Shown piece by piece: positions 1 through 12,986 of a stretch of DNA of 64,000 nt (within the stretch, counting starts at the first letter, position 1; each line of letters begins with the position of its first letter). The stretch is from positions 4,083,803 to 4,147,802 of the forward strand of contig NC_087380.1 in NCBI RefSeq assembly GCF_963675165.1. The letters are read 5' to 3'. This DNA comes from Halichondria panicea (lineage: Eukaryota; Porifera; Demospongiae; Suberitida; Halichondriidae). A program made the position numbers and the translations under genes. The notes beneath the pieces were generated by a model. It saw only the letters and a list, made by a program, of their open reading frames with translations, was not told where the DNA came from and made no database searches.

Positions 1-598
1 TATACATCAGTGTTGTGATGATTGAGGGGGAAAATGAACTGCACTGCACTTGTGAAGAGTTGAGAGTAAGGCTTCCACTGTCTGTTTGTACATCAACGGT
101 TATGATTTAAAGTTGAGCCGCTTACACCTTTTGCATCATCACAACACCATGACATCAGGAAAGAGAGTTAACAGTCTCTGATATAGAGGGACATCCAGCC
201 ACCATGTATAACTGCAGTAACACACTCGTGCTCCAAGGAGGTCCACATACCTTTTCCACTTTGCGCATGCGCGGTTCCCTACATTACGTCAACGTCATAA
301 CAATACTTATGTTACAAACACCGCTTGCCATACGCGCGCGTGTGTGATTTGCAGCTAATGCTTTGTTCTCGAGTTATGCTTAGTTTTGCTCACTTGGAAT
401 GCCATCATTGCAAGAGTGAGAAGAGAGCTGCAAGGCTCTGTTGACTTGCAGCCATTAATTTTAGACTTGAACTTTTGGCATCCATCGTTTTTAACATCAA
501 TCATCGTTGATCATTACTCACTATTTGAATTTCCCTGTGATTCTGGATTCTACACGCAGCAAAATAAAAAAAGCTAGCTTATGTTATGTAGCTTTGGC

Positions 599-750
<152 letters not shown>

Positions 751-901
751 TCAAGCTTTCATCCATATGAGTCATCTGACACTTCCATGTCATGCGCATG
801 GATGGACTGTGTATGCCTGTGCTAACACTGTATTAGGGAGCATTACTAAATAGCGTGAACAACTAACACCAAAAACATTTGCAAAGTACATGTGAATGAC
901 G

Positions 902-1005
902 TTGTAACGGATTGTAGTCATGCACTCGCTGAATTTCTTGCTTTTTTTGCTTTTCTTGGCCAATCCTAGCAACGTTTCACATTGCAAATGTTTTTTTAGT
1001 CCGAC
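902..1005 (+). repeat. Interspersed repeat, family with copies at 25.1 and 25.5 kb
   Basis: It starts GTTGTAACGGATTG, has ATGCACTC and AATTTCTTG in the middle, and ends CACATTGCAAATGTTTTTTT. The same order of words occurs at 25497-25608 (+) and inverted at 25103-25208. A more diverged copy lies near 62605-62715. Confidence 0.8.
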
Positions 1006-2119
1006 GTATTGTCACATGCATGTTTCTTATACCCTACTGTACCGAGATTACGCCCACCCTAATTGCATGCTACAAATTAAGCAGATACAGGTGGGATGGA
1101 CTTAATTTTGAAAACCAGTAGTTTTGCCTCGAAATTAAGTCCTCCCAGGTGTTGGCCTCAATTATGCCCACTCAGTAAATTTTCTGTCTGCTTCTGAGGC
1201 CTGCTAGCTCTTGAAATACAATGAATATACATCAATGGTAGCTAAGTATAAAGAAAAGTATCAGAAGGTTGGTCTTCAACAGGGATTCAGAGGATTGTCC
1301 TTGTCTCAAATGGGCGCGAGCCCTGAGACTCGTCCCATATTAGCGAGTACCGAATATCCGTGTGTCTGTCTGTCTGTTTGTTTGTCCCAGTCAGTTTAGC
1401 ATGACGGTCGCTGCATTTTCTAACGATCATTTATACCGGCAAGCAATTGGCAAGACATTAATATTTCTACTGGATGAAACTGATACAGCTCAACAACTAA
1501 GGCAATAAGCAATGGCGTTTCCTATGCCATATCAAACACACTATATGCTGGCAAGGCTAAGAGAAGTTTGACAACAAGTATAGGAGCTAATATAATGAGA
1601 CAGAAGCTTTGTCTGTCGTCAAAAGGTTAAAGAGATCTTTAGGAAACAGCAAGTCGAGCAAGTCGAACAAGTGATTACTACTCCTATATACAACTTCTTT
1701 TTGCTAATGTTCGCCCCACACAATGCTTCCAGCATCCCCTAGTTATTAACTCGAGGCGCGCTGCGGCGCCACTGGTTACAGTAGTTGGTCTGTCTGTCTG
1801 TCGGTCTGTTTGTGTATTCTGAGTCTACTCACTCGGATATGATATATAGCACTGTGTTTGTACCATGGATAGCCTCAACACAACAAGTAGTAGTTTTAAT
1901 GTATACTTACCCTCACATATCACATATGCAGTCAATCTATATAGAGCTAGAGCTAGAGAAGGACAATCTTCAAGTGCTGCCAAATGTGTGTCCCAGTAGA
2001 CTAATAATGGGCGTTGACATTAATAATTTGGTAACATGGTCCAGGGCCAAACAACACTGAAACAAGTTCATGTTGCAAGTCTCTCTGCTCTGCTCGCACC
2101 TCTAAGCCTTGTCTTCTAG

Positions 2120-5100
2120 CCCCCACCAACTGGATACACTGGTAGCCATAAACTGGAGCCATTGCCGGCTGCTCTTAAGCCTCCTGACTGCTCTACTACA
2201 CTTGAGAAATACCCACTGTGGATATGAGGCCATTAGAACAGATGCCACAAACATCGCCTACAGTGGTGAGTGCATATTAAAATAGGAGTGTAGGTAAATA
2301 GTTCCTGCAATAGTCTAAGCAGAACATGCACTGTATAAATGCAAACACTGCAAATAATTATATTTTATATATAGATATTTCTGTAGTTAATGAAATATCA
2401 AGTGTGTCATATTAACTAGCTAGAGCTATAGAGAAGGTGCAAAATACTTTGCAACATTCTGTGGAATTATTGTAATCCTAGTGTAAATTTTACCACAAGG
2501 TTCTTCATTAACAGGAATGTTTTGCAAATCTATAATGATTCTTTAACGAGCAATTCAAATTTGAAACTAAAAAGCTGTACATAGCTTTGTAGTGCGATGG
2601 GTTACCTTAATTGGTGCAGGTTTGTGTTGGTCAGTGACCTCCCCCATTCTGAATTGCATGTATTTATAGTGTCCTATTCTCCAGCAGTGAATATCGCATG
2701 CTATCAATACATGTGGTCATTGCTTGTTTAGATTGTGTGAAATTGTTGTTTTGTCCTCATCCATTTATTATATTAATATACAGTTAGCTCAACCATAAAC
2801 ACCCTGGCACATGTATGTCTAATATTAGTGCTCTCATTCTCAAGGCTTATTTTAAGGTTTTAATTGAGTTGTGCATGTAATTTAATGACAGAAGCCTTAT
2901 ACCTTTACAGCTGTTGGGATGCTATTGCAAACTGTTGTGATTTTTTATAGTCAGCCTTGTTTCCATAGTCACTCATCAATAGTCTCACGATGTACCAGGC
3001 CATATTGAACTAGTTGCCTCTTTGTTGCCTCAGGCTTATTTGTCAGGTGCCAAACTGCAGCTAATTTAAAAGGAACTTTCACTATGTCGGTGTAAACTAT
3101 AATAATGCTGTTCTGATTGTTCGTTTCAATGGCTCCTTAGACTTTCCTATAGGCAATGCTGTTACAGTAGGTTGACACCTCTATGTCCTGGAGATTGAAC
3201 TATGAGGATTTAGTCTATACCTTATAGGCCCTCTGTAATCACTGGCTTCTATCCTTCCTCTCTTGGTGATGACTTCAGTTTGTTTCACACTGTGTAGGTC
3301 AGTGCTGTGTATTCAGCATTAGTGTATAATGAATCACAGTACAATAGAGCTTCTAATTGCTTGTACATGTACCCTCAGTCACTAATTAAATGCACACACA
3401 GTTACAGTTAGTTGCGTATACATTGGATTGTTTACTCATGATTATACTGTGTATTGTGAGAGACTTAATTACTCAGAGGGCATGCAGTGTGTAACAGTAG
3501 CTAGGGATGACCTGTGTACCTACACATTGTACTCATCACAGTGTCTGTGTCTACATTCCCAGGGTGTGTGTAATATCACACTACACCTTCCGAGTAGGTA
3601 ATATTATGTGTTCCTGTTTTCTATTTCAACCTAGTCTTCCTGGTACCCCGCCTTTCTAACCATCAGCAAAGCACGTAGCTACTATTCGTACTACAAGGTT
3701 TGCTTTATAAGCTTAATATTACTACTAGTACAAGATCTGAGCATACTCCCGTTATTGACTCTGACTCTTTTGATGCTCTTTGAATATCATATATGTGGCT
3801 TCTATAAACCCCTTTGTGGTATACAGCGAAGGCTGTGGGGCCCAAACACTTATGCAGCTTCTTTAGAGAGCAGCCCGTGTATGGTCCGTCAACTTATTAG
3901 AATTAGAATTATCTTCATGAGTACTCTTGTAGACACAGCATTTGTTAGCTCTTTGATAGTGTACGTGCTTAGGTCAATGATTTCTGTATCTGTATGATTT
4001 TTCCCTTCCTCACGGCTATTATATATACTGTATTGCATGCATGCATACCTATCTCATCCTTGACATTTCCTACTTGTAACCTGTTGTGCAATAAAAATGT
4101 GCGTATAATTGTGTGTACGGTAGGTAGCTGTTGTTCTTCGTCCGCTTGAATTGTATCGCTTTCCGAGAATTGTTTGTGTTTAGCAGCTAGCCACTTGGAA
4201 ACTGTTGTTGTCAGCTATGATACAAGGCTCAAGTATACATGTACTGAGGGTGTATGTTATTATAATATAGTCTATAGTACACAATATATGTACTTCTCAT
4301 GAGCTTAATTACTACCTGTGAGTGAGAGATTTGAATTCTGCATAAACATCTCATGTGTGGCAGTAAGTCAATAACTGCTGGTGAGGCAAATTAAATTAAA
4401 AATTAACTTGTTAAAATCCCCTGTGGCATTTTCCAAGGTTTGCATTTCCACAGGTGCAGTTTTATTGCCTATAATAATATGATTAAGGTACCAGTTTGTG
4501 GCTTTACTGTACATGTACATGGAATATTGTTTTGGGACAGAGGAAAGAAGCTTCTGTTGTTGAAGTGTGTTTTGATTCCAGCATTCCAGTTGACCTCTAG
4601 TAGCTCTGCGTGAACTCTGCTCCTACATGTACTAGTATTACCTCCTCTTAGTAAGCCATGAAACTTCCAAGATACTTATTCCTAGAACAATTTGTTTTGA
4701 TACGACACCTAAGCTGTGTAGCAGGGAACTATGAGCTGTAGTTTCAGTAACTATAGATTGGGATATAATGATGTAATAAATACTAGCTTTAGTTAGCCAA
4801 TGAAAATATGGGATCTACTGTACCAAAACCATTGTTAGTTTTTCTCTCCCCTTACCTTAATGGGAAATTAATGATTTATTGATTGTTTATGTACACCCTA
4901 TACTTGGCATTCTGTCATACACTCCTGGTTAGAGTAATCACACACTTGAGATTGATTGTCATATTTCTGTGTGGGCCTGAATGCCCTAATGAGGTGTTGG
5001 TTACTGCACCATTCACTGGGTCATTAGCTACACAAACCTTTCTCTATAAGGTGTTGATAAATGGTGTGTGCAGTCATGAAAGACAGGTCATAATGAATAA

Positions 5101-8100
5101 TAGTCATGCCCTCTGTGGGTGGGGGAGTGATGGGCCTGCTGCCTGTATGCCCAGATGGTGGGGGTTGCTAAGGCCTGTATATAGAATGTGTGTATATTCC
5201 ACTGTAAATACTAACTAGGTTATAGAGTAAAGGATGGAAATTCAAGCTACATGAAAATCCGGACGATATAGCACGACGGCTAGCAAAAACAGAAAGAGCT
5301 ATGCAGAAACTAATTTGACACATAAAGAGAAACATACCTTGTAATCGATCTGGTGCGGTATCAGCTTCACAGCTTTCTTCATAATGAGGTAATGAGCATG
5401 CAAAAATAAACGTGCGATAATTGCATTTTCGGAGAATGCGATGCAATTTCGAGTTGAGCTACTTAGAGCATCAATTAGCTAAATCTGAGTTTGCCATCAG
5501 CTTTTTCATGTCCACTTTACTCCGGATCAACCTTTAGCTGAGCAGAAACAGCTGCACTGCTGCACAAAACTTGCTGAGAAGTATTCGCACAAAAACTGCT
5601 AGGTCAGCATTAATAACTACAAGTCTATTATCGAGGGCTAGCCGCACCTTGCTGTTGCTATGGTATTAATGCTGACCTAGCACTTTTTGTGCAAATACTT
5701 CTCAGCAAGTTTTGTGCAATGAAATGGAGAGCTTATAAACAGGGTACGCCATGTCACGTTTTCACTTCCTCCCCTCCTCAGATGCTAATGGCGTAGTGTT
5801 CCCTGATTTCAGCGTCACTGCCAGCCCCTCTTCTCCCTGTACACTCACTTCAGATGTTAGCTACTTTATCAGTGAGCTCAACTTCGAGGCTAGCGCTGGA
5901 AATATCCTCATTGGAGCAGCGTAAGTATATATCATATCATGTGCAGTAGCTACCTCTCTTTTCTAGGCTCTTACAATTAACTCACAACTTCTGTGCTTAT
6001 AAATGTATTGGTAATTTATGTATTGGTGTACACAGTCATGATGTGATTATGATGTTGTGTCTAGCTACTAGTTGGATTAGAGTCTACTATAAGCAACTGC
6101 TGAGCACAATCACATGAAACAGTACTTTAAATTGTGTTTTTATAATGCCCTGCTGTTTCATAGCATGAATATCTTTAGCGCTCTCTCACTGGTTATTATA
6201 ACAACTGTATACTTATTAATGTATTATGGTTTGAGAGATGGTACAATATGGGGAGTGTTGTGTATAATGTATCGATTCTTTACTCTACAGGAACAAGCTC
6301 TACTTGTTGAGCAATAATCTCGTCTGTCTGGATGAGTTGGTATGGGATGCTGCACCAGAGAACACACTTCAATGCTCCATGGTCAACAGCGCTGACCAGG
6401 TAAGAGGGCAAAGGTTAACTGTGGGGGTGGGTTCCATGTACTCTATACCACAGCATTTTATGGCATCATGGTCTCGTTCATTAGCGAACTCTTGTTAATG
6501 TACCATATATTGTTCAATTGATCATGAAGTTAAATTTATCAGATACCCTGCTACATGCATGTATTGTAGTCCTAGTGCCCTGGCCAGCTGTTTCCTCCTG
6601 TGGCTTGTTACTTAACAAACAAACAAACAGCACATGATTGTGTTTATTATCCATTGCTCTCTCTCTCTCTCTGTGTCGTGTAGACACGCACATGTCAGAA
6701 CCACATTAGATTGTACAAGGCAATTCCCATGGAAACGAACCTTGTACTCGTGTGTGGGACGGAGGCTAGTATCTCACCACCGCAGTGCAGGACTATTGAC
6801 GTGAGTATAACATAACTGACAGTACGGGTGGGTTCACAAAGTTCAATTGACCATGGAGCGTTTTTATTGTGCAGTAATTTGATCTAGTAATTGGAGCTGG
6901 TGTTTGTGTACAATCGTAGTTGATTGTCTTTCAGTAGCCATAACTTTAGTTTTGATTATCCAATTTCAAAATGTTTATAATTTTCTGAAAGCTTAGAAAG
7001 AGACCTTTCAAATGATGTATTTCAATCCAAATTTTGGATGGGGCCCTAATTTGTCATTTTTTGGCCTTGGACCATGGGCTATTTATTATCCATGGTATCA
7101 CCAAATTGGCAAATGATTTTATCTCTCAAATATTAACATTGATGGTACCATTTGAAAGGTCTCTTTCTAAGCTTTCAAAAAATCAGAAAATCGTTGAAAT
7201 TGAATATACGGAATTCAAGTTATGGCAGCTGGAAAGAGTCCCCAAACCATTAATTTTAAGTACACTTCCCAGTATATTTGTGAGGTACACTAATTGATAC
7301 GTCCTGTGTACAGGTATCCAGCAACACGCTCACAGCTGTACAGGGTCCGGTGGACGCTGCCAACGCCATTGTTAGTTACTCTCCTGAGTTTGAAGGATTT
7401 GGAGAGTTCATTCGAAATGGTAAGTTTCCTACGTATGCATGACTTATAATAATGATAGCCCTTTGATCTTGCAGTTAGTTTAATAATTATAATTATATCA
7501 ATTTATTACATGTGATATTATGGTGTGTACTTAAATGCACAGTATGTATATTATCGACCCCTCAACTGACCCCTGACCCCTACCTTACCCTCTGCAGATA
7601 CCACGGCGTATTTTGGTGTTGGTTTCTACCAAGGTGATCGTGGAGTGGGGCGTGACTATCAGATGGCCTTCTATAATGTCCAATCTCCCAGTAACGGACC
7701 TTTGAGCGTGGTCACTAACATCATCACCAGAGTACACGAGTCATGGCTCAAATGTAAGTACATGCATCACCTGACCTCAGTTAGTTTGATATAACAAATT
7801 ATCCTAAGTAATTACACTGATATTCGTATAGAAGCAATGATCAACCCCCTCCCACACACACACACACACACACACCTACGCGCAGCACCTGTGACGTTTG
7901 TGGACTACTATCGTGCTGACTACCTACCCCCCACAGTGGAGGTACTCAGTGTGTCCGGTGGGACCCCCCGCCCTGAAGACTACCACTTCTACTTTGTGTT
8001 CATTAGAGAGAACACGGCCAGTGGCACTGAGGTAGAGTAGTTAGTCTGTCTCCTAGGGGAGGACCCTGTAATTAGTCTGTCACCTGGTCCCTGTAGTTAG

Positions 8101-11100
8101 TCTGTCCCGTGGGGGAGGTCCCTGTAGTTAAATTCACGTACAATACGTGTACAAAACAGCTTTTCATTCCTAATTATGTTATTCTATCAGTATAAGTACA
8201 TGTAGCCTTGTAACTGTCAAGTATATATGCATGCAGTCTCCTGGGGGAGGTCCCTGTAGTTAATACATTAGCACAATACAGGTACAAAGCTTTTCATTCC
8301 TAATTATGTAGTATAGCTATTGTCAGTATATATACCATTTTCAACGTTGTACATGTAACTGTCAATATGGTGTATATAAGGACTATTGCGTGCATGTACT
8401 GGTCCACAATGGTTGGGATGATATATAATGATGATGTAATGATGATATGTATTTCTCTTGTATAGGTTATACACAGTCAAGTTGTGAGAATCTGCCGTGT
8501 AAGTTGATACCACTGGACATGTTTAGTGAGAGCGTGTGTGGTGACTCTCAACTCAAGTAGTATGATACCTTCCGATCCCTGAGATCGAAGCAATTTTAGA
8601 ATGTGAATGGTACACGGAGGAAATACATGAAATGCCTATAACTATACGTATGTTCACGGTTTACATGTACGTTGATTCGTGTGTATCATTCCATAGCAAG
8701 TAACACACACACGCCCACTCCACACCTCACAGAATGACCCTGGAGTGAATGGTTTCTTCTCCACCTACATGAAAGCACGCATCTACTGTATGATGTTCAT
8801 CGGTGCCAACGACTACATCTACAACAATATTGACAGTGTGGCATTTAACGAGGGTGGTCGCCATGGCGAGGGCGAGACCTGGCAGAAGACCATGTACGGA
8901 GCATTCTCTGGACCACTGTGAGTTGTTGTGCAAAATTATAGTGGCAAAGTCGTTTATGTGTACACAACTCAAAGCATCTACACTGTACATTATTATTACG
9001 TATTATACAGATGCCATTATAGTAAGTAATTTGGTACAAGAATAATAATACGAGTCGGTATTAAAGTCTATTTGTGTTGAGTTTGACCTTCATAAAGTTG
9101 TCATAACTTTGTTATACTTCACTGAAATTCAAAGTTTTATATACCATTGGATTCCTTGTTAAAAAGCGCTTCTATCTATATGCTGTAGAGCTGGTAAACT
9201 CCAACCAGCTAAAAGTTAGCAGTTTCCAAGTAGAAGTCCCAGGCATACTTGTCCACCACATAAAGCATAAATGAATCCATAATTGACCACATAACTTCCG
9301 GGGGTTGAACTCAATGCAAATAGACTTTAGTTTAATGTGCTGCAGTTTGCAACCTGCATTGACTGTTTATGATGTTTGCCAGGACAGCCTTTACTAATTA
9401 TACGTACATACATGTTAATCTCTATTGTCTCGTATTGTGCACATGTCAATGATGGTTTGCTCACATGTGCTGTACAGTATTGGACCCGAGGGCTCAGCCG
9501 TGTGCGTGTACCCAGCAGAGAACAGCAGAGAGACCGACGCCATGGCTAGCTTCAATCAAGGCATATTCGATATCTTCCGGGAAGATCTGCTCACCACTGA
9601 CGGAGTAGAGAAGCAAAATGTCTATGTTGAGGTATGGTCATTTGCATGGTTATGGTTACCGTGTAATAGACCAAAATGTACGTTCGTGTAGGTAGACCAT
9701 TCAATTGAAAAGTTCTGCAAATGTTTTGAGTCAACTTTTTACTCCCGCCCACACATTCCCACCCACTCCCCTCCCACCAATGTCTCAATGTACTGTATTG
9801 TGTGTGTTGTGTGTAGTGTGACCCTGCTGGACGCATAGAGGCTGCGTCACTGTACGTGGACATTATTCACAACATTGAGCAGATGGGAAACAACCCGCTA
9901 CTCTTTCTGGAGGGAATTACGTGAGTACACACAGTGTTTTTAGAATTAATAACCCTTTTCCTAATAACATTCTTGGTAAAGAGTATCCATAGCTAAAAAT
10001 CAGTTGTGAAGTACAGGGTGATGATATCTGGTAAAAGGTCATTATACTAATAACTGGTAACTGTCCTCCAGTGTGACGAAGATGGTTGTGGACAGTGTGT
10101 GTGTTGTGAGGAGCAGTGATTCCACTCAGTGCGTTAATCAAGACGTCCTAATCCTGGGCACAGGTGTGTACTATCTCAGTGTACTACATGTATCTCTGTG
10201 AATGATTTCTAGTAATTATAGTTATTGACGTCCCCGAGCTATTGATTACACGGGTGATACATGTACATGCAGTTGAACATCTTTCAACAGCCATAACTTG
10301 AGTATCGTTGATCCAATGTCAAAAATTTTATAATTTTCTGAAAGCTGAGAAAAATACAGTTTAAATGATGTGCTCCAATCCAAAATTTATTCAGGGCCAT
10401 AATTTGTCATTTTTCGGCCTTGGACCATGGGCAATCCATGGTATCGCCAAATTGGCAAATAATTTTTCTCCTCAAGTGTTAACTTTGATTACACCATTTT
10501 AAAGGTCTCTTTCTAAGCTTTTAGAAAATCATAAAATCGTTGAAGTTGGATCCACGGAATTCAAGTTATGGCAGTCCCCAAACCATTGATTACACGATAG
10601 ACAGTGGGTACATGTATAACTTATGCCCCCTCCTTTGCAGATGACATGAAAGTGATGAAGGTTGTGTTTGCGACTGTAACGGCTGGTCAGACGACCCCAG
10701 TGTACTCTGAGATCATCAGTGTGAGTGTACATGTACAGGTACTGTATGGTACATTGTAGGACTAGATCTGCTTGTGTGCAAAACTAGAGCATATCTCACA
10801 TATACACATGTATAGTAGTAGTAGTAGTCTATTTAGCCCGAGGGAGTCTCGTCAGCTGAAGTCTTCCTGAGAGCCATACACATACCTCCACTCCCTACAC
10901 ACCCACACCCGCCCCCTCATACACACACACACACACACCCCACACACACAACAGTTGGGAAGTGGAAACAGCTCTGAAGATATCCAAGCGTTACGTATTG
11001 AGGAAGTGGGCTCAGAGAAGAAGATATTCGTTAGTACCCAATCGGAAGTATACCAACTACCAATTGAGAGGTGCTCCAGATTCACAAGCTGCAGGTACAT

Positions 11101-11605
11101 AAGAAGAGAAAATGTCTAAATCGTTTGTTTGAACAAATGCATCCAGTCTTAGTGACCACAACTCGTAGCTCTTTGCATTGCTGTATTGATTGACTTGGTT
11201 AATTGATTACGTGTTTTAACTCTTCGTCCTCCAGCACTTGTGTGGGTGCACGTGACCCGCACTGCGTGTGGCACGCTGGCAACAATGCGTGTGAGAGGAA
11301 CCCACTGTCTGCCGTGGGATCAGCCACCGGCACAGTCCCACCAGGGTACGCAGTACTGTGCATGTAGTACCATACAGTATAGCTATGTACGGTGTATATA
11401 CCTCTTTTTATTGAACACAACTACTTTCATAATGCTTTACAGTTACTGTACGAAGATTGCAATTAGATAGTTATATTTGACTCTGTTCGTATTAGTTAGT
11501 GGCTTGTATGGCTGCATGGCTCATTCATTGTATGTTTATAGCTCCTGTTCTCTCTTCACAGTATTTGGCAAGATATTCACGATGGCATTGCTCCTGACTG
11601 TACAA
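2120..11605 (+). CDS. Semaphorin-like protein (sema domain + PSI), 16 exons, 3' end not found
   Basis: Exons by GT..AG and phase: 2120-2265, 5782-5920, 6291-6399, 6684-6800, 7314-7419, 7598-7753, 7886-8031, 8466-8498, 8733-8917, 9478-9631, 9817-9920, 10072-10163, 10641-10720, 10955-11094, 11235-11345 and 11562-11605. All phases agree, giving about 620 codons. Exon 1 encodes a hydrophobic LLLSLLTALLHL segment that looks like a signal peptide, but no ATG lies in frame, so the start is probably further upstream. Sema hallmarks are LIGAANKLYLLSNN (blade 1), CQNHIRLY followed by LVLVCGT, YFVFIRE, the 11-codon exon VIHSQVVRICRND, YMKARIYC, SAVCVY, and LILGTDDMKVMKVV. A PSI knot follows (CSRFTSC, then CVGARDPHCVWH). 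Semaphorins are secreted or membrane ligands of plexins. The last exon ends in phase 1, so a tail (Ig, membrane segment or short secreted end) is missing. Plexin is less likely because of the CQNxIR motif. Confidence 0.88.
2266..5781 (+). other. Long first intron of the semaphorin-like gene
   Basis: This 3.5-kb interval separates the phase-1 donor after 2265 from the acceptor at 5781. Apart from one hairpin element near its end (5561-5718) I see no coding exon or strong repeat in it. Confidence 0.55.
5561..5718. mobile_element. Palindromic MITE in semaphorin intron 1
   Basis: Two arms of about 55 bp are near-perfect reverse complements: TGCACAAAACTTGCTGAGAA at the left and its complement at the right end. 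A spacer of about 45 bp separates them. It looks like a hairpin MITE, 60 bp upstream of exon 2. Confidence 0.85.
6925..7265. mobile_element. Palindromic interspersed element, copy 1 (semaphorin intron)
   Basis: The left part contains CCATAACTTTAGTT and CTGAAAGCTTAGAAAGAGAC. The right part carries the inverse words GGTCTCTTTCTAAGCTTTC and TTCAAGTTATGGC. TTGGCCTTGGACCATGGGC lies in the centre. Copies sit at 10285-10600 and, split, at 11845-12610. Confidence 0.85.
7852..7876. repeat. (CA)n tract before a semaphorin splice acceptor
   Basis: A short CA run lies directly upstream of the acceptor of exon 7 at 7885. A similar CA-rich tract lies before exon 14 (10917-10952). Confidence 0.8.
8041..8360. 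repeat. Tandem duplication in semaphorin intron 7
   Basis: A unit of roughly 33 bp (TTAGTCTGTC ... GTCCCTGTAG) is repeated at the start. A larger segment containing CTTTTCATTCCTAATTATGT then occurs twice, near 8160 and 8288. Confidence 0.7.
10285..10600. mobile_element. Palindromic interspersed element, copy 2 (semaphorin intron)
   Basis: Same family and same order as the copy at 6925-7265: CCATAACTTGAGT, CTGAAAGCTGAG, TTGGCCTTGGACCATGGGC, GGTCTCTTTCTAAGCTTT and ATTCAAGTTATGGC. It lies between exons 12 and 13. Confidence 0.85.
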
Positions 11606-11683
11606 GTGAGTTGCGTTGAGTAATCATACCACCAAACTAGGCCACACCTCTGAGCTACTAAATCAATATTTGAAATGTGTATA

Positions 11684-11800
11684 TTGACCTACATGTATAC
11701 CCCCCTCCATCATACCCCCCCCCATTGACCTACATGTATACCCCCCTCCATCATACCACCCCCCCTCCATTGACCTACATGTATACCCCCCATCATACAG
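11684..11800. repeat. Minisatellite, about 40-bp unit
   Basis: The words TTGACCTACATGTATACCCC and CTCCATCATACC recur three times in tandem, just after the last recognised semaphorin exon. Confidence 0.85.
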
Positions 11801-11844
11801 CTGAAAGATTCCCAAAATCAGATGGGGGGGAGAGTTGTCTTTTA

Positions 11845-12610
11845 ACTGCCATAACTTCAGTAAAGTTGATCCAATGTCAAATATTAATTTTTATGATTTT
11901 CTGAAAGCTTAGAAAAATACCTTTCAAATGGTGTGTTTCCACACTACCGTCACACTACCGTACACTAACGTCACACCACGGCACACTATCGTCACACTGA
12001 TTTATGGTATAGTTGGGCGGAGTCCAACCACTTGCAGTGGTTGGGTCTCACGACAATAATTATACGTTTTTGTTCCAACTGCAAAAAACTTGCAGCCCAA
12101 TCAGATTGTTGCGTTTCAAGAGAGAAACCTTACAGCTCAATTTAGCTGACAAGGCAAGATGGCTCACTGTATTTCTCCAGAGATGCAGCAACAGCATGAA
12201 CAGCTCCTGCCAGATATCTAGGCTACTAGAAAAGAACCATGGTCTATCTTACTATCTATAAATGAAGCTTGAACAGTAGATTCTTTGTATTAAAAGGACA
12301 TGTCTTTTGTTTTGAGTTTTGGTGTACTAAGATTAATTTGGACAAAACCTGTGTTATGTGTGCCTTCTCTGGTAATCAAACATCTTTTCCAGAAGCCTAT
12401 AGGGTAGTCTTATAGCTCTCTTTGTGCTAGATCTAGCTATTATGAAAAAAGGTTATTTCTGCCTCTATTAAATCTTGTTTTACAGGCTAAAGTATCCTTC
12501 CACTTTCTCTAAGAACCTGAGGTCTTTCTTGCACCCTAAAACAGTTATAGTTATAGCTACTGATGGTACCACTTGAAAGGTCTCTTTCTAAGCTTTCAGA
12601 AAAACATAAA
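11845..12610. mobile_element. Palindromic interspersed element, copy 3, split by about 600 bp
   Basis: The left half (CCATAACTTCAGTAAAG ... CTGAAAGCTTAG) ends near 11937. The right half (GATGGTACCACTTGAAAGG ... CTAAGCTTTCAG) resumes near 12562. The material between starts with short CACACTACCGT-type tandem repeats (11939-11999) and contains no clear gene. Confidence 0.65.
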
Positions 12611-12831
12611 AGCTGATCTCTGGTAGCAGTTGTCTAGTGTAGCTCACCTCAGAAGAACATCCAGTCCACAGATAGATCTATCTAGACATTGTACTCCCTT
12701 GCCTCGATTTTAGACCCCCTTGGAATCGAGGCTATTTCAATGTCTACCCAGTCCGAGTCCTATTCTCGAATACACAACGCTTCGCAGGGGGTTTTCCCCG
12801 GAGATAAGAGGTGGGGCTGGTATGCAGCTCT

Positions 12832-12941
12832 CTAAAGGCATGGTACCAGATCGGTGTAACCACGGTTCCCGGGGTGTGGTGAGGTACTAGAGTTGTAGAT
12901 GATCACTCCATTGGCTGGTACAGTGAGGTCAGGACAGGTGG
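12832..12941 (-). pseudogene. Truncated third sushi (CCP) exon
   Basis: After an acceptor at 12942 the minus strand reads TCPDLTVPANGVIIY, the start of a sushi domain. It then loses the middle cysteine-bearing strands and stops. It lies 45 bp downstream of the stop that ends the Ig/sushi gene and is probably its former next exon. Confidence 0.5.
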
Positions 12942-12986
12942 CTGTGGAAACAGTACAATCTATCAACCATCAACACATAGTGGAAC

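Noticed and set aside
4883..5218. 111-codon open frame on the plus strand
   Set aside because: It lies inside the first semaphorin intron, matches no domain and has no splice support.
5820..11605. Plexin rather than semaphorin
   Set aside because: The CQNHIRLY...LVLVCGT block and a single PSI right after the sema domain fit semaphorin better. No IPT or GAP exons were seen.
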